The notes under the pieces were generated by a model that was given only the letters and a program-made list of their open reading frames with translations, was not told the origin of the DNA and did not search any database. Made by a program: the position numbers and the translations under genes. Positions 11,601 through 24,611 of a stretch of 64,000 nt of DNA are shown here, piece by piece. The first letter of the stretch is position 1; every line of letters begins with the position of its first letter. This DNA is from Pyrocephalus nanus (Eukaryota; Chordata; Aves; Passeriformes; Tyrannidae): assembly GCA_038380795.1 (NCBI GenBank), contig CM076276.1, positions 11,856,001-11,920,000 of the forward strand. Direction: 5' to 3'.

Positions 11601-14600
11601 TCCTGCTCTGAACACCTCGGGGAGCAGTCACCCTATCTGTCTGCCCATCTGCCAGGCCTCTGCCCACTCTTTTTGGATGGCACACACCATGTCTCTCCTC
11701 AGGCAGTGTCATTGCAGGGTGAGAAACTGGAGTAACTGGAGGAAATTAGGGGGTAAAACACAGAAATCACTAGGAAACCAGGTATCATTTGTTGTGGAAA
11801 CTTTCTCATGTGGAAGTTGGGCTTTGCTGCTGCTCTCTGTATCCTCAACAGGAACAGGAAAAACCTACACGATGCTGGGGACGGACAGTGAGCCAGGGAT
11901 TTACATCCGTGCTCTTGATGACCTCTTCAAGGGCCTTAGAGCCACTGCTGAGGACGTGGATTTCACAGTCTCCATGTCCTACCTGGAGGTGAGGTCTGTG
12001 CTGCCTTGGATCCAGCCTGTGTGGAGCAGATGTAATGAGTAGTGGGGTGTCTGAGTCTGTCCTTTGAAATGCAGGATCAACTCAACCCTAAGGACCCAGC
12101 GCTGCTCTCAAACCAACCTGCCATTTCTTACCCTCAGATCTATAACGAAGTGATCCGTGACCTCCTCAACCCGTCCTCGGGGTTCTTAGACCTGAGAGAG
12201 GACTCCAGAGGCAGCATCCAGATAGCAGGAATTACAGAAGTCTCCACTACAAATGCTCAGGAGGTACCTCGAGCTGTGGTCTGCAGCGAGGGGAAAGGGA
12301 GGGTGTTTGTGCTTTCGTGCAGCAGTGCTTTAAAATTTCTTGACACTTTCCTGTTGCCTGTGCTTACTCAGCAGTAAGGACGTTTTGTAGCAGGATATTG
12401 GTGGGACTGGATTAATGTGATGAATTATATGGAAGGGACTGATCAGGGAATCAATTGAGTGGTAGGAACCAGGGTAAAATCCCCAGCTGTCCATCCGCTA
12501 GCTCTGCTTCCCCAGGGTGCACGCTGCTTTCCTGGAAGGACAAGAGTGCTTTGATTTGTGCACACACGTGTCAACAACCATTTGGAGAGTGAGAAGAATT
12601 AACTAAACCCCCCTGAGCGACACTGATGTGCACTTAAACATGTGCCTTGGGCGTGAGATAAAGAAAACTTCACAGAAAGCAGCCCCAAACCCAACACACC
12701 CGCACCCACAAGGTCACGAGCCACGGGGAGAGGGATCTGGGGATAACCAACAGCAAACCCCTGCCAGCAGGAGCAGAATAGAGTTTGCTACTGCCCCGGG
12801 TGAGGGGTTTAGTCTCAGGATGGCTCAGGCACAGCTGTGGTGTCCATGGGCTCCTCTGCCTCCTTCAGGTCATGCAGCTGCTGACGAAGGGCAACAAGCA
12901 GCTCACGCAGGAGCCCACGGCAGCCAACGGGGCATCCTCCCGCTCGCACGCGGTGCTGCAGGTGACGGCGACGCAGAGGAGCCCAGGGAAGGGGACTGGC
13001 GAGGAAGTGCGGATCGGGAAGCTCTTCATGGTCGACTTGGCAGGGTCAGAGAGAGCAGCTCAGGTAGGGCCAGAGCTCGGCAGCTTTTGGGGAGACTCAG
13101 CTGGATTCCCTGGCCTGCCACACAGGGTCAGCCTGCCCTCAGCCCTGGGGTGAGGGGCAGCACTGGGCGCTTCTCTGCTGCTTCAGAGCAGTGGTTTGTG
13201 CCTGAGACTGCCTGAAAATAATGACTAAGTGTGGAGGTATTGGTGATATCTTTTATTAAGCCAGCTGCAATGATTGGAAAAATGTAAATCTGCTTTTGGG
13301 TTCTGCCTTTCCTCGGATCTGAGAAAAACAGCAGCGAATTTCACATCTGAAGAGAAGCTGTGGTTTGTTAGGCAGGGATTAGCTGGGCTGTTGGAGAGAA
13401 AGCTGATGCTCATGGAATAGAGGGATGCTGGTGGGTGGAAAATCTGTCAGCTGGCTCCTATGGAAAGGAGGAAATGCTTGAACTTGGGGAGGTGATTTGA
13501 GGAAGAGAGATTTTACACACCAAGTATTTTTACTGAGACCAGGAATGCTGGAGTGATGTAGTTATGCACCCTAATTTCTGAAATAATCTTTGGAAGATAA
13601 TAAATAGCTATCTTTTAAGAACCAAGAGGGCAAAGCTGGGCCATACTCCAAGAAACTTATTCCTACCAACACCTCCGTGCCTCGGAGTGGGGTTTAGCCC
13701 AGCACTTTCAGGTTGATTTTTGCAGGAGGTGTTTCTTTGATATCCAAGCCCTGACCCCGGTGATGCCGCTCGTCTTCCTGAGGTGCAGACCCACTGTTCT
13801 CAAGCATGGGGTTTGTCTGTCTGTCCCCCTTCCCACTTTCTCCTCCCTACAGACTCAGAACCGGGGCAAGAGGATGAAGGAAGGGGCCCACATCAACCGC
13901 TCCCTGCTGGCTTTAGGCAACTGCATCAACGCTTTGAGCGAGAAGGGCGGGAGCCGGGCCCAGTTTGTCAACTTTCGAGACAGCAAACTCACCCGCCTGC
14001 TGAAGGTGGGGCACAGCCCCCTGCACCCAGCACAGGGCTTGGCATCACTGCTCAAATTGGGGCTTGAGGGCTGATCCTTGACTATCTCTGTGCATTGCCA
14101 CGATAAAGCTTGGAATGCTCCTCCAGGATCTCGTGTGAGCTTTGCGATGCAGCAGGGCTTGACTGGGACAGAGCGGTGCCTGTAACGTGATCTCTGTGAT
14201 TAAGGAAGGACCTTCTGTAGGGTTAAAGCAATTTTAAAGATTTGGGCTGTACATCTCAAAGCTCACAGGTGACCAGGGATTTCTTACATTAACTTACTGC
14301 CTTCGAATGTTTTATCCCTTCTATAAGATCTGGCTGAAATTGGCCAATAAATTTGTTGAGGCACGAGAGGGGAAGACTAAGAGTGACTGTGTGCTGTCAC
14401 AGGTTGTCTCTCCCTTAGGAAATCAGAAAGGTTGCAGACACACTCTTTGCCATGCTGGTTATTTTATGGATCCTTTACAACCTCATTTATGAACCTCCCC
14501 TCAAGCCTTGGTGCTGAGCTATGGCTGCTGCTGCATGACAGATGTGTTTTCTAGAGGATAGTGGGGAGGAGGAGAGATGGAGAGAAAGTCAAGGCTCCCA

Positions 14601-17600
14601 TTGTGAGTGGAATTGAGAAGCTGCCAGTGCATTTGTGGAAATTGCAATTCTCTTGCAAAAATTCTTCTTTTGTAGCAAGTTAATTACTTATTGATTTTGC
14701 TGTTGATGGTGAGAGGGCCTAAAGAATGGTCTTTCACCAGCACTTCCTTAACTCCTAATTGGGATTCTCCATCAGAATCTCAATGAACTGCAGGGGTACC
14801 CATACACAGTGGTTACCCCTGAGCAGCAAAACCCTGTCACATCCCTACTAACCACATCAACATTGCATCCCTCCAGGATTCCTTAGGGGGCAACAGCAGG
14901 ACCGTTATGATTGCACACATCAGCCCAGCCAGTTCCTCCTTCGAAGAATCTCGAATGACCTTGATCTACGCCCACCGAGCAAAAAACATCAAGACACAGG
15001 TACCAGAGCAAAGCAGTCCCCAGGAGTTTGGGCTTAGAGATTCAGTGGGGGTGGTGAGGCCCTGACACAGTTTGCCCAGGGAAGGTGTGCCTGCCCCATC
15101 CCTGAAAGTGTTCAAGGCCAGGTTGGACAGGGCTTGGAGCAACCTGGGACAGTGGAAGGTGTCCCTGCCCGCAGCAGGGGGGTGGAAAAATATGATCTTT
15201 AAGGCCCCTTCTGACCCAAACCATTCCATGACTCTACAACTAAAAGCTTTGAAGTGGAAATAGAAGATGGAGGGGGTGAAGGGAGAACACACTTCAGGAG
15301 TGGGCAGTGCAGGTTGGTGTAGGGGCTCAGTGTGAGTGAGAGAAGAAATACAGATGAAGGGAACAGTGGAAAGCAAAATGTTTGGGTTGTGAATGAAAGG
15401 AGGAATGTGAGGGTGAGAAGAAGGGGCAGAATAATGGAAAGGCTGAGAATGATGTGCCTGGTATTGATCTGGGTGCACAATGTAAGGAATGATGGGTGGA
15501 AGATGACAACAGTGTATTAGCAATGTTCCAGTGGGTATGCTGGGCCTGGAAGAGGAACTAAGGGCCTATAGCAATGAAGAATAAAATGGAGAAGTTTGTG
15601 GGGTGAAGGAAGATGAACAGGCTTTTCCTTCCTTGTGGATCTATGTATCTTTCCTGTGGACACAGCCTCCCTGTGTCATGTTTTGGGAACTTCCAAGGAT
15701 TAGGGAAAATCACTAACTTACAGCCTCCCCACTCACGAGGGAAAATCCTTTCCCATCACAAGATTCAGTGCCCTCCAAGTGAAAGCCTGGCTTTGTTTGC
15801 AGCCCTTGTACCAATCGTGGGACCAACACTCCCCTATTGTGGCTCCCCAGGTGAAGTGCAACCTGCAGAACGTCTCCTACCACATGGACCAGTACACCGG
15901 CATCATCGCGGAGCTCCGCAGGGAGATCCAGCGCCTGAAGGCAAGGGTCGAGGACCAGGAGAAGGAGAAAAGTGCGGCTGGCCCCGACCTCGGGGTTCTG
16001 CAAGGTAGAGCCAGGAGCTAGAACGGTTCTGGGGTGTCTGGAAGGATGACAGCGGGAGAGGAGCTGTGTGGGTGGGTTGTGGCAGTGCCTGGTGGGTCTC
16101 CGTGCACACATGGCTGGGGGAAGCTCGGCAATGCTTGTAGAGGAGCAGAGTGGAAAACGCAGTCTGATGGGCAGTGGAGGCAGCTGGGGGAGCTGAAGGT
16201 GTTTTTCTGCATGAGCCTCTCTCTGAGCACCGTGTGACTCTGGATATTGCCCTTCTCAGCGTCTCCATCAGCATTAAAATGTGTTACGTTTCACAAACCT
16301 GCCCTTGAAAAGAGATCTGACATCAAATGGTGCCATTTGCTGGGGGAAGTCCTGTCTGTCACAGAGAGGTGACTGAGTTGTTGTAGCCTGCGTCATCGTG
16401 GGCTCTGAGGCTGTCAGGACACCGAGCTCTGCTCTATGGCTCATTGCATGTAATTAAAAAAAGAAAAGAACAGAGAGACAGGCGGGGTGAAGATTTTAAA
16501 ACACTGATTGTTCTGCCCCAGGGATTGCTCCTTTTGTCAGTGAATCTGGCAAGAAATGAAATAAAAATAGGCAGGTTCCCTGACAGACTAGACATGAGAT
16601 ATAATAGGCCTCTGCTACCAGTAGCCAAGGTCATTTCTAGATAACAAGCACAGAAAACTGGTGCCTTTTTGGTTTTGGTGGGTGGAAAGGCAGAAGAGAT
16701 GTCCCTGCAATGCAGTATCCTCTTAATATTCACAAAAACATGGCAATGAGCCCTATTTATTGCTAATAACACAATCATAAAGCTATACCAGAATTCTTCA
16801 GCACATGATGAACTTGACGAGACTGCAGAATGAGGCAGAGTCCTGTAAATGAATGTCTTGTAACATGCAGCTTGGTGCCAGAGTAGTTTTTGGGGGGACT
16901 TCACAGAACTTCCCCTGGCCTAGTGTCAGCTCAGAAGTGTCTTTTCCTGCAGCAGAGAGGCAGCAGGGCTCTGAGGCACCCAGCAGCCAAGCAATGAGCA
17001 CCTTGCGGGCGCAGCTGATCGGGGCTTTCAGGGAGCAGATGGAGATGCGTCACAGCCTGATGGAGCTAGAGAACACCAACATCGAGCTGCACGTGGACAC
17101 CTGCAGGCACCTCCTAACAATTGCTGAGTGAGTACCTCCTCAGCTTCCAGCACAATGTACACAGGGACCTCCAAACTCACCACGGGAAGTGTGAGTAGCT
17201 GTAGCTGCATAAGGCAACCAGCACATATTGCATCGAGTTAAGGCTCAAGACTAAAAGTGGGGAAAAGCACTGTCCTTCCCATGGGAAGACCACATAGGAG
17301 GCCTGTCTTACAGATTTCCAAAGGGGAGGAAGCTAACTGTGCTCTTCTGCGTGGTTTGTCCAGCTCCAGAGCAGTCTGGACTAATTAGTTCTGCTGCTGT
17401 CATGGAAGAACAAGCTGGACAGACACAAGGAAGGGCCATGCACCAGTAGAGCCATGTCACTATGTCCCAGAAGTTCCTTTCTTTTTCTGGCTGGCAGCTG
17501 GGAACGAGAGAAGGCTCAGGGTGCACATAAGGATGATATGCCAGCAAAGGAGGAGAAAGGAGAGAAGGTGGAGGAGGAAGACAGGGAAGTGGATGTCATG

Positions 17601-20600
17601 GATTCACCTGAACCTCATGAAGTTACAGTAGCAAGAGAAGAGATCAACCTGCTGCTGGCAGAACAGCGCAAGACAGCAGCCCTGAAGGTAAGGAAGGGAA
17701 GGTGTCCTTAGGATTTCTAGTCTGGCCTCTGCCTGGTGGGTGCTTGAGGGCAGGATGGCAGCAGAGGATAACTCAGAGGTTCATGTGGATTTGGGCTCAA
17801 CCACAAAACCAGTGGGGCAACTGGACTCCTAAATAATTTGGGCTGCTGAAGGAAGCAGCATAGGAACATCAATCTTTGCATCATCCCCATATCCTTGTGG
17901 TTTTTAGGATGAGGGAAAAGCACCCACTGGGCTGGTATCCCCCATAAGTGAGCTAATCCTTCCCATTTTGAGGGTTTGTCATTCACTGGTTGTTTAATGT
18001 GTTAGTAATTGCTTTTAGTCTTTTTTTTTTATTTTGGTAGTTCCCATTAACATTTGAGTTCTTCTAGGCAAGGATTGTGCATCTGTGTATATCTGCCATG
18101 ACTGAAATATGGTGGCTGGTAGTAGAACAAGCGAAACACAAAACACTTCTTGTAGATATTACTTCAATCTAAGCATGAAGGACACAGCAAAGATTTGCTC
18201 AAATGCCTTTGTTGCCCCAAGAAGCTGAGCTGCCTTGCCAAACCCCTATCTGTCTTTTTCAGACAGAGCTGGAGCAGCACTTAGCAAATGCCAAGGAAAA
18301 AGCTTCCCAGATGGAGGAGTTTTTCCCCAGACAAATCGCTAGTGAGGATCAGCAGGAGGTGCTCAGGCTTCTCTGCAGAGCCCATGAGCTTCAGCTTGGC
18401 AACACAGAGCTGCAGGCAAATACACTGTACAGGGAGAATCTATTGTGCCAGAAGGATTTTGTGATCCAGCAACTGCAGCAGCACTTGTTACTCTGTGAAG
18501 AAATCATTCAGCAGCAGCAAATGCTGATAAAAGGTAAAGCAGCACCTTTTCTCTTGCTTTGTCCTTATCTCCAAGCTCTGTCTTCTGATGGCAAACTGGA
18601 GAACAATCCATCCAGAAAACACTGTCTTGGGCGTCATGACTTGACAGTTCTCAGTTGTTTCTCTAGGAGTTATTTTTAAGTCTTCCTCCTTGTCTCTGCT
18701 CCAGCCCAGAACATTCCTGTCCCAGAGACACTGGCCAGGTTACACCACCTGCACCTCTCTGAGCTGGAGGAGGGGGTGCTGAACCGCCTACTGCTGCTAC
18801 ACTCTGTGATGTCCAGCATGCTCAGGGTAAGGCAGAGCAGCCTGTGGTACTGGAGAATCCACACTGTCCTATGATGTTGTCATGGCCATGGATTCACACA
18901 CACAACCAGACCCTGGCTGGGTCCTGGTGCCAGTCAGGAGCTGCACACAGTTTGTTTTATGAACATGTCGTCTCTGGAGCTCTGCTCTCCTTCCCTCCTT
19001 CCCCTTGACTCGAAGAATTAAGGCTTGTGGCAGCAGAGAAGCACCCAGGCAGTGCTGTGCATGACCCAGTGCTGTTGTGTCAGATTTGAGAGAGAAGTGG
19101 CTTGGTTGCAAAGAGAAAAGCGAAGGTTAGCAAGTGACTGCCAAAGGAGACTCTTATCCAGAGACATCCACTTGCTCATGGCAAAGTTGTTATTGAGGCC
19201 TTCAGGTCTTTCCTGACAGAAAGAAAAGATGCTGTTGGCCCCTTTTTCTTTGGAAAACAGTTTTGAGACAGTAAGGGGCTGCCAGGAAATTGCCAGCCTT
19301 CAGCAGGGAGTCCAAGCACCAGCGTCTCCTGTTTATTATGATTGTCTAGAATGAACAGGGCAAGGAGTTGGGTTTCACCTTGAATAATAAACTTAATGTT
19401 AGTCATGTTGTTATATGAGAAATTAAACTACTCTGAGTGCCCCTCTACAGGAGGGGAGCAAATAGCAGGTGGCTGGAACTATGCAGAAGCACATGGGGTA
19501 TCAAGAGTGTCTTTGTGATGCAGGCTGAGAGCCTGGGCTGTGAAAGGGGCTTTACAGTGAGAAAAATCTGCTGAGGATCTCATTCTTCCCTCTTCCTGCA
19601 GCCCCACAACAGCCCTTCTCTGGATGTAAGTCAGCATCTGGATCGTAATAAAGATGAGATCAGAAAGGGCCTGCCTGGGAACATCAAGGATATTCCCTGG
19701 GGGTTGAAGTTTGACATTCCCTCCATCACCTTTAAGTCAGACAGGTAATGTGAGTCTTTCTCATTAAACTCATTCTCTAGGGCACAGAGACCTGGTAGCT
19801 CTCAGCTAAGTCCACAAAGCTGGGAGACATCAAACTGGAAGGACTTCTAGAAACTGGAAACTGCTAGAAGAGACTTTCCTGGTACACTGTTCTTGCAAAA
19901 CAGCTCCATGGTTTAGCAGAAGCCTTCTCTGCAGAGAGAGGCTATGGGACAAGTTCCAATTTGCTTCTGTTGGTGGGCAAACGTTTAAACCAAATAAAGT
20001 AGCAAAGTTTGTGAGCATCAGGGGACAAAATATCTCTCCTTCATGAACCCTGAAGTATTCCTTGCTGTGTTCTTTATTATCATGTTTACCAGGTTTCTGG
20101 CTTTCCCCACAGCTTGAGAGCTCTTAGCTAGACGTGTTGCTTCTCTCCCTGTGGATAAGGGGCCTGTGCTTTCATCTCGTAACCTGCTGGCATATTCTGT
20201 TCACAGTGGCAGCTGCAGATCATCTAAAAAAACACCCTGTAGGAAGGAGGGGTCTCTGGACACCCATCTCAGCCCAACTTTCTCTGGTTTGCCAAAAAGC
20301 CCAGCTCAGCAGGTCAGTATGGCAGGAACTGAATTCAAGGCACATTTGATGTGGAAAGCACTTTCCTCTTGTGATGAAAAAAGCAGGCACAGCAGCTAAA
20401 TATAGTGTATGTGAGGAAGCTAAACCTCAGCAGGTGATAAAATCGCTCCTAGAGCACTGGCCTTGGGTTTAAAACCTGGGATTTAACTAAGAGGCCAAGG
20501 CTAGCTGCCATCTCCAATCTAGACACTCTCTCAGTGTGAATCACCCATCTCCAGTGTGTCCAGTTCACTCAGGAAGAGGAGGGACAGTTAGGAGCTCATC

Positions 20601-23184
20601 AGTTCCTTGCTCACTGGCTGACTGGCTTTGTAGCCATGGCTGCGTATGGGAGATACATGGTCAAAAAGCTTTGCTTTTGTTTCTCTCTACACAGAAGTTA
20701 TTGTAACAACATTTCAGGTGAAATTTAATGTCTTCCAAATGTTTCAAAGTGCTTTGAAGGGGCAAAGTATAAAAGCTTTGAATGAAAAGCACATTAGGCT
20801 GCAATTGCTTTGATTTTCAGCAGAAACCAACAGATGTTGCTGCAGGGAAGTTGACTCCCAGGCTGCATTCCCCCACCTCTTTAGGCTTCCATGGGAAAAA
20901 GTCACCTGCAGACATTGCTGCTGTTCTGCTGAGTCCAGAGCCCTTGGAGGAAATTGCCAGCAGCACCAAAAGCATCTCCCTCATTGCAGCCAGTCGCCGC
21001 TCCAGAGCCCAGCACAGAGACCCTGGGAGCAGAACCTCCTCAGGCCACACCTCTGGGGAGGATGTGCTTGAGCTGAAGTATCCAAAGGCCAATTCCACCC
21101 CAGATGGTCAGACAAGAGACAGGGCATGTATTGGAGGGTTGCTGTCAGAGCCCACAGCTGGGAACCAGCTGTGCTCCCCAGCCAGGGGAGAGCTGAAGAG
21201 CAGGAGAGATCGGGAGATGCCTGCTGGGAGGACAGCCAGGAAGAAAAGATCTCGCTCTCTTGAACCAAACTTCCACAGGGTAGGAACACAAACTGTCTTT
21301 ATGTTTCTTTCTGAAGGGGATAGGTTGAGCAGAAGGCATAGAGCCAGCGAAGCTAGGGTGGGTTTTAAATACAGGAAGAGAAATGTAGTACAAACTGCAT
21401 GGGGAAATAAGTTAAATATCTTTATTCTTCCATACCACCCTTGACCTCCTGCCTAAAGAGCAAGCTAAGCCGGTCAGGTGGGAAAGGAATCTTTTTGGAG
21501 CAATGTGGCAACAGTCAGAGGTCACAGACATCACCACTGAGGTTAACTCCACTTGGTGTTTTTCAGGTCTCAAATGCTAAGCCCTGGACTCGCTCAAGCC
21601 CCAGCACAGACACAGCTTGTGAGAACCACCTGCGCCAAACCAGCCTCTTCCATCAGTCAAAAGCTGCAAGTAGCACATCCATTGCCTCAAAGGTCAGGGC
21701 TCCTGCCAGCCACAATTCAGGTAGGGGCCAGAGAGATTTGTCTGTGCCTGACATCAGCTCTGACAGATGGTGACAATCCTGCACCAGCTCTGTTGAAGAT
21801 GGACTGTCATGTGAGAAATAATCCAGAGTAAACGCTAATGATCAGAATGATTAGTAAGCTGATCTGATTGGTTTTTATATGGTCTAAGTAGATTTTTGAT
21901 GGGTAAGAAAGCACGTCCTTTGTAGACCACAGCCTCAGCTATGCCTCTGTAACCTACAGGGAAGAATTAATGTTCAGTGGTGTTTATGTGCAACAAGTGA
22001 TTGATCTCATTTAGTCTGTGTTTCACATCCCAAACTCAGCAAGGACACCAAGACATGACAGGCTGCACTGATCATCTGTCAGCTTCAGTTGTTTTGCTTT
22101 GTGCAGGTACACAAGGCCAAAATGAGTTTAGGAGAACTGGACACCCAAATTCTATTGAAATATTGCCAGAATCCTTCCCCATTCTGGCAAGGGGTGCTAC
22201 TGGTCCTCATTAGTTTTTCTAACTTTTTTTTTTTTTACTAAAAAAAACCAGTTAACTTTTGATTTACATCGCTATAATTTATTTTGGCTAGCTATTAGCA
22301 ACTCATAAATTGAAAATAGTTTTTAAACTCTGCTCTGCTTGCACTGTTTATAACAAAGCTCTCCCTGCCTTTGACAGAGGGGACTCCACTGGAGGTGCTG
22401 CCAAAAGGCAACGCTCCTGCCAGTGCCACCCAGCACAGCAACACTGATCATGTCAGAGGACGGGACCTCCAGAAACAAGTCAAGGGTGAGTGCCTGAAAT
22501 ACCAGGTTGGCTGGCTCAGGAGGCACTATGATACTCTTCAGCACTTGCTCTGTTGCAATTTGAACCATAAGAGCTGTAAATGCAACACAAATGGTCCAGT
22601 TGGGAAAGCAGTCACATGGGCAGAGGTTTTGCAGCCAAGTTTTAAGCCTTTTTTTTTTGCAACAGATGACTCGGGCAATGTTCCAGAAGGAGTTACACTC
22701 CATCTCCCTCTTAGCCAAAAATAACCTCTTAGGAAGAGGAAATAACATTTTCAGAGGTGCTCATAATCCTAGTCTAATCCATATGTGAAGGACAAAATTT
22801 AATCTCAGCTAGCCACGTCACCATAACTGCTTCCAAGGTGTCACTTTGGGATTTTCTTCAGGCAGCAATGTGCAGATCCCAGTGCCCTTGCCAAACTCAC
22901 CCCTCCACAGCCTGTGGCAATCTGTCTCTTCCCCATTTTGACTGGAAATAAGACTCAAATTGAAGTAGGAGAAACTTGACTAAGGTCTTCATCTTCCCTC
23001 GCTTGCAGGGCCTGCAGATGGTGCCAGCAGCCGTCAAAAGCTGCAGCCAGTTGCCCGCCTGGCGAGCCAGCCCAAGACTAAATACAAGTCACCCGGGGAG
23101 CAGGAACTCTCTGTGGCCCCAAGGGATTGCAATTTCAAGACTGCTGGAAGTCAAGGAAGCGGATGCAGGAGAAATGTGCCTTAA
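5634..23184 (+). CDS. KIF19: Kinesin family member 19-type motor protein (complete, 20 coding exons)
   Basis: KIF19 is a kinesin-8-like, plus-end-directed motor that also depolymerises microtubules and limits cilium length. Coding exons: 5634-5654, 7838-7918, 10142-10252, 11170-11257, 11852-11988, 12138-12263, 12869-13063, 13853-14005, 14877-14999, 15851-16004, 16953-17127, 17498-17687, 18263-18533, 18705-18826, 19602-19744, 20207-20312, 20821-21279, 21567-21720, 22378-22485, 23009-23184. They sum to 3093 nt, about 1030 residues; human KIF19 has about 998. All junctions are GT-AG and phases close without a frameshift or stop. The motor spans about residues 8-345: P-loop GPTGTGKT (98-105), switch I NGASSRSH (208-215), switch II DLAGSE (244-249). 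The early segment [13 protein letters not shown] is a KIF19 signature. Neck and stalk coils follow, then a Ser/Lys-rich tail. It lies between EIF3B and CHST12, unlike human KIF19, so it may be a paralogue rather than the one-to-one orthologue. The last three exons are the least certain. Confidence 0.92.
7838..14999 (+). other. KIF19: KIF19-like motor-domain exons 2-9
   Basis: These eight exons encode the whole kinesin head (about residues 8-345). Order: beta1 [12 protein letters not shown]; loop-2 region [41 protein letters not shown], with the P-loop split across the exon 4/5 junction at 11257/11852; [19 protein letters not shown] across the exon 5/6 junction; switch I and switch II both in exon 7; [19 protein letters not shown] and [11 protein letters not shown] in exon 8; and [19 protein letters not shown] with [10 protein letters not shown] in exon 9. 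All nucleotide-contacting motifs are intact, so an active ATPase is expected. Confidence 0.93.
15075..15245 (+). mobile_element. CR1 LINE fragment (sense 3' end)
   Basis: In KIF19-like intron 9. It reads in CR1 sense orientation: 'ttcaaggccaggttggacag', 'gagcaacctgggacagtgga', 'ggtgtccctgcccgcagca', 'gatctttaaggccccttctg', then 'ccaaaccattccatgactct', close to the terminal octamer repeats. The extent is judged by eye. Confidence 0.88.
15851..18826 (+). other. KIF19: KIF19-like neck and stalk exons 10-14 (coiled coil)
   Basis: These exons encode about residues 346-649. The neck reads [20 protein letters not shown] followed by [20 protein letters not shown], a strong coiled-coil candidate. Exon 11 carries [20 protein letters not shown] and RHLLTIA, matching the human protein closely. 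Exon 12 is very acidic ([20 protein letters not shown]). Exon 13 carries [20 protein letters not shown] and a glutamine-rich helix. Exon 14 has [20 protein letters not shown]. The region probably mediates dimerisation. Confidence 0.9.
19602..23184 (+). other. KIF19: KIF19-like tail exons 15-20
   Basis: These exons encode about residues 650-1030, low in predicted order and rich in Ser, Lys, Arg and Pro. Conservation to human KIF19 is weak except for a basic block (RKKRSRSLE, about 872-880) that resembles an RRKRRSRSFE block in the human tail. Exon 18 ends in phase 1 at 21720 (CAG then GTAGGG). Exons 19 and 20 fit that phase exactly, exon 19 having phase 1 at both ends. If the donor at 21721 were skipped, the frame would run only to TGA at 21771-21773. 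That gives an alternative C-terminus ending [10 protein letters not shown]. Confidence 0.75.
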
Positions 23185-23830
23185 AATGTATTTTGGTCTC
23201 ATTGTCGTGATGCTGAAAAGCAGAGGGGAGGCGAGCAGGGAGGAGAGGGACCTTATTTGTTGTAGAATACTTTTTCTCTATCCTTACTTCAAGCCTATCC
23301 TCTGCACTGTGTGCTCTAGCTGTTAGCTTGAGTTTGAGACAATTAGGGTGTTAAGAGAGTCCAAGAGAAGAGGACAACCTCATTTTCCCAACACTGTTTG
23401 CCTCCCAAAAGATATCAGCATTGAGACCAAGCTGCCTTTTTTTCCCAGGGCAAAACTGTGGATGCCATCCCTGCATCCTAAAGGCTCCCTGACTATTGAA
23501 AACAAATGTAAATGCCTGAGAAATAGTTTCCCCAGTCTTCCCTGCTGTCCCTGTGTGTTGCTGTGAAGCTGGGAGGTGTGATGCACTCCTGGAATGCTGT
23601 TTGGGTGAGCAGATGTTTGGCTGTGAGAGCAGCCAGAGATTGGTCTAAGCTCTCTTCTATCTGCAGAGCATTTCAGACCTGGCTCAGCCAGAGAGGCAGC
23701 GTGGTGATAAGTGAAGACCCTGATAACAGCTACTCGCCTGGAGGTAAACTGTGGGAATGTGTTTTTCTTTTGGGAACCAACATCTCCAGGCAGCAGCCCA
23801 TTCCATAAGGGGCTTTTTAAATATGCTGCA

Positions 23831-23836
23831 AATAAA
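23831..23836 (+). promoter_or_regulatory. KIF19: Probable poly(A) signal of the KIF19-like gene
   Basis: AATAAA lies about 650 nt after the TAA at 23182-23184 and is the first canonical signal I noted downstream. It would end the transcript about 700 bp before the CHST12 CpG island. The 3'UTR between has no open frame of interest. Confidence 0.5.
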
Positions 23837-24611
23837 GTGGTTCTGGTCATTGCACTGAATGGTGACTCCGTGCCCCCTCCAGGAGTGTCTTCCCTCCTGT
23901 AAGTATCAAAGGTGACAATCTCAGGTAGGTTTATGCATTTTTTCAAATGGAGGAAGAATCTTTTTTTACAGTTGTAGCACTTGCAAAGAATTCTCCAATG
24001 TGCTCCTTCTGACTGGGCAACATTGTGCACGCTCCCTTTTCCTCCATGCTTCTTGCTTTGCTGTGGGGAAGATGAGGAATAGCTCGCTCCAAGGATGAGG
24101 AAGCTTAATTACCTGCATTTATAAATGTCTTAAACCCCTGAGGTGGGGATGCAATGCAGGTGTGTGAGCAGGTCCAGCAAGCAGCCCATTTTCCTTACAA
24201 AACAGAAAGCAGAAGTGTGATGGTGAACCAGGTCAGGAGCACTTGTTCCCAGGGCTGATTCTTCTGGATAAACAAAGATACAGATAAAACAAAGGAGCAC
24301 ACAGATAACCTAAGCACAGAGTGTGTATAAGATAAACCTGTGCCAGCAGTGCCAGAGCCAAGCCCGGAGTTACAAGGCCTCGTGCAACCCTCGAACAGCC
24401 GAAGGACCAGAAGGCTGAACAAACTCAGTTCCCAGAGAGATGCTCCAAGACCCCTCACCCTCTTTTGTCGGACCCTCTCCTTGTGCTGAGAGGGCACAAA
24501 AAAACCGCTTTTTTTTTTTTTTTCTTTTCCCCCCCGTGCGGCGGCGCTCGCAGTGGGTCCCGCAGTGCCTCCCCAGAGCAGGAGGTGGAGGCCCGAGGAG
24601 CATCCCCGGGC

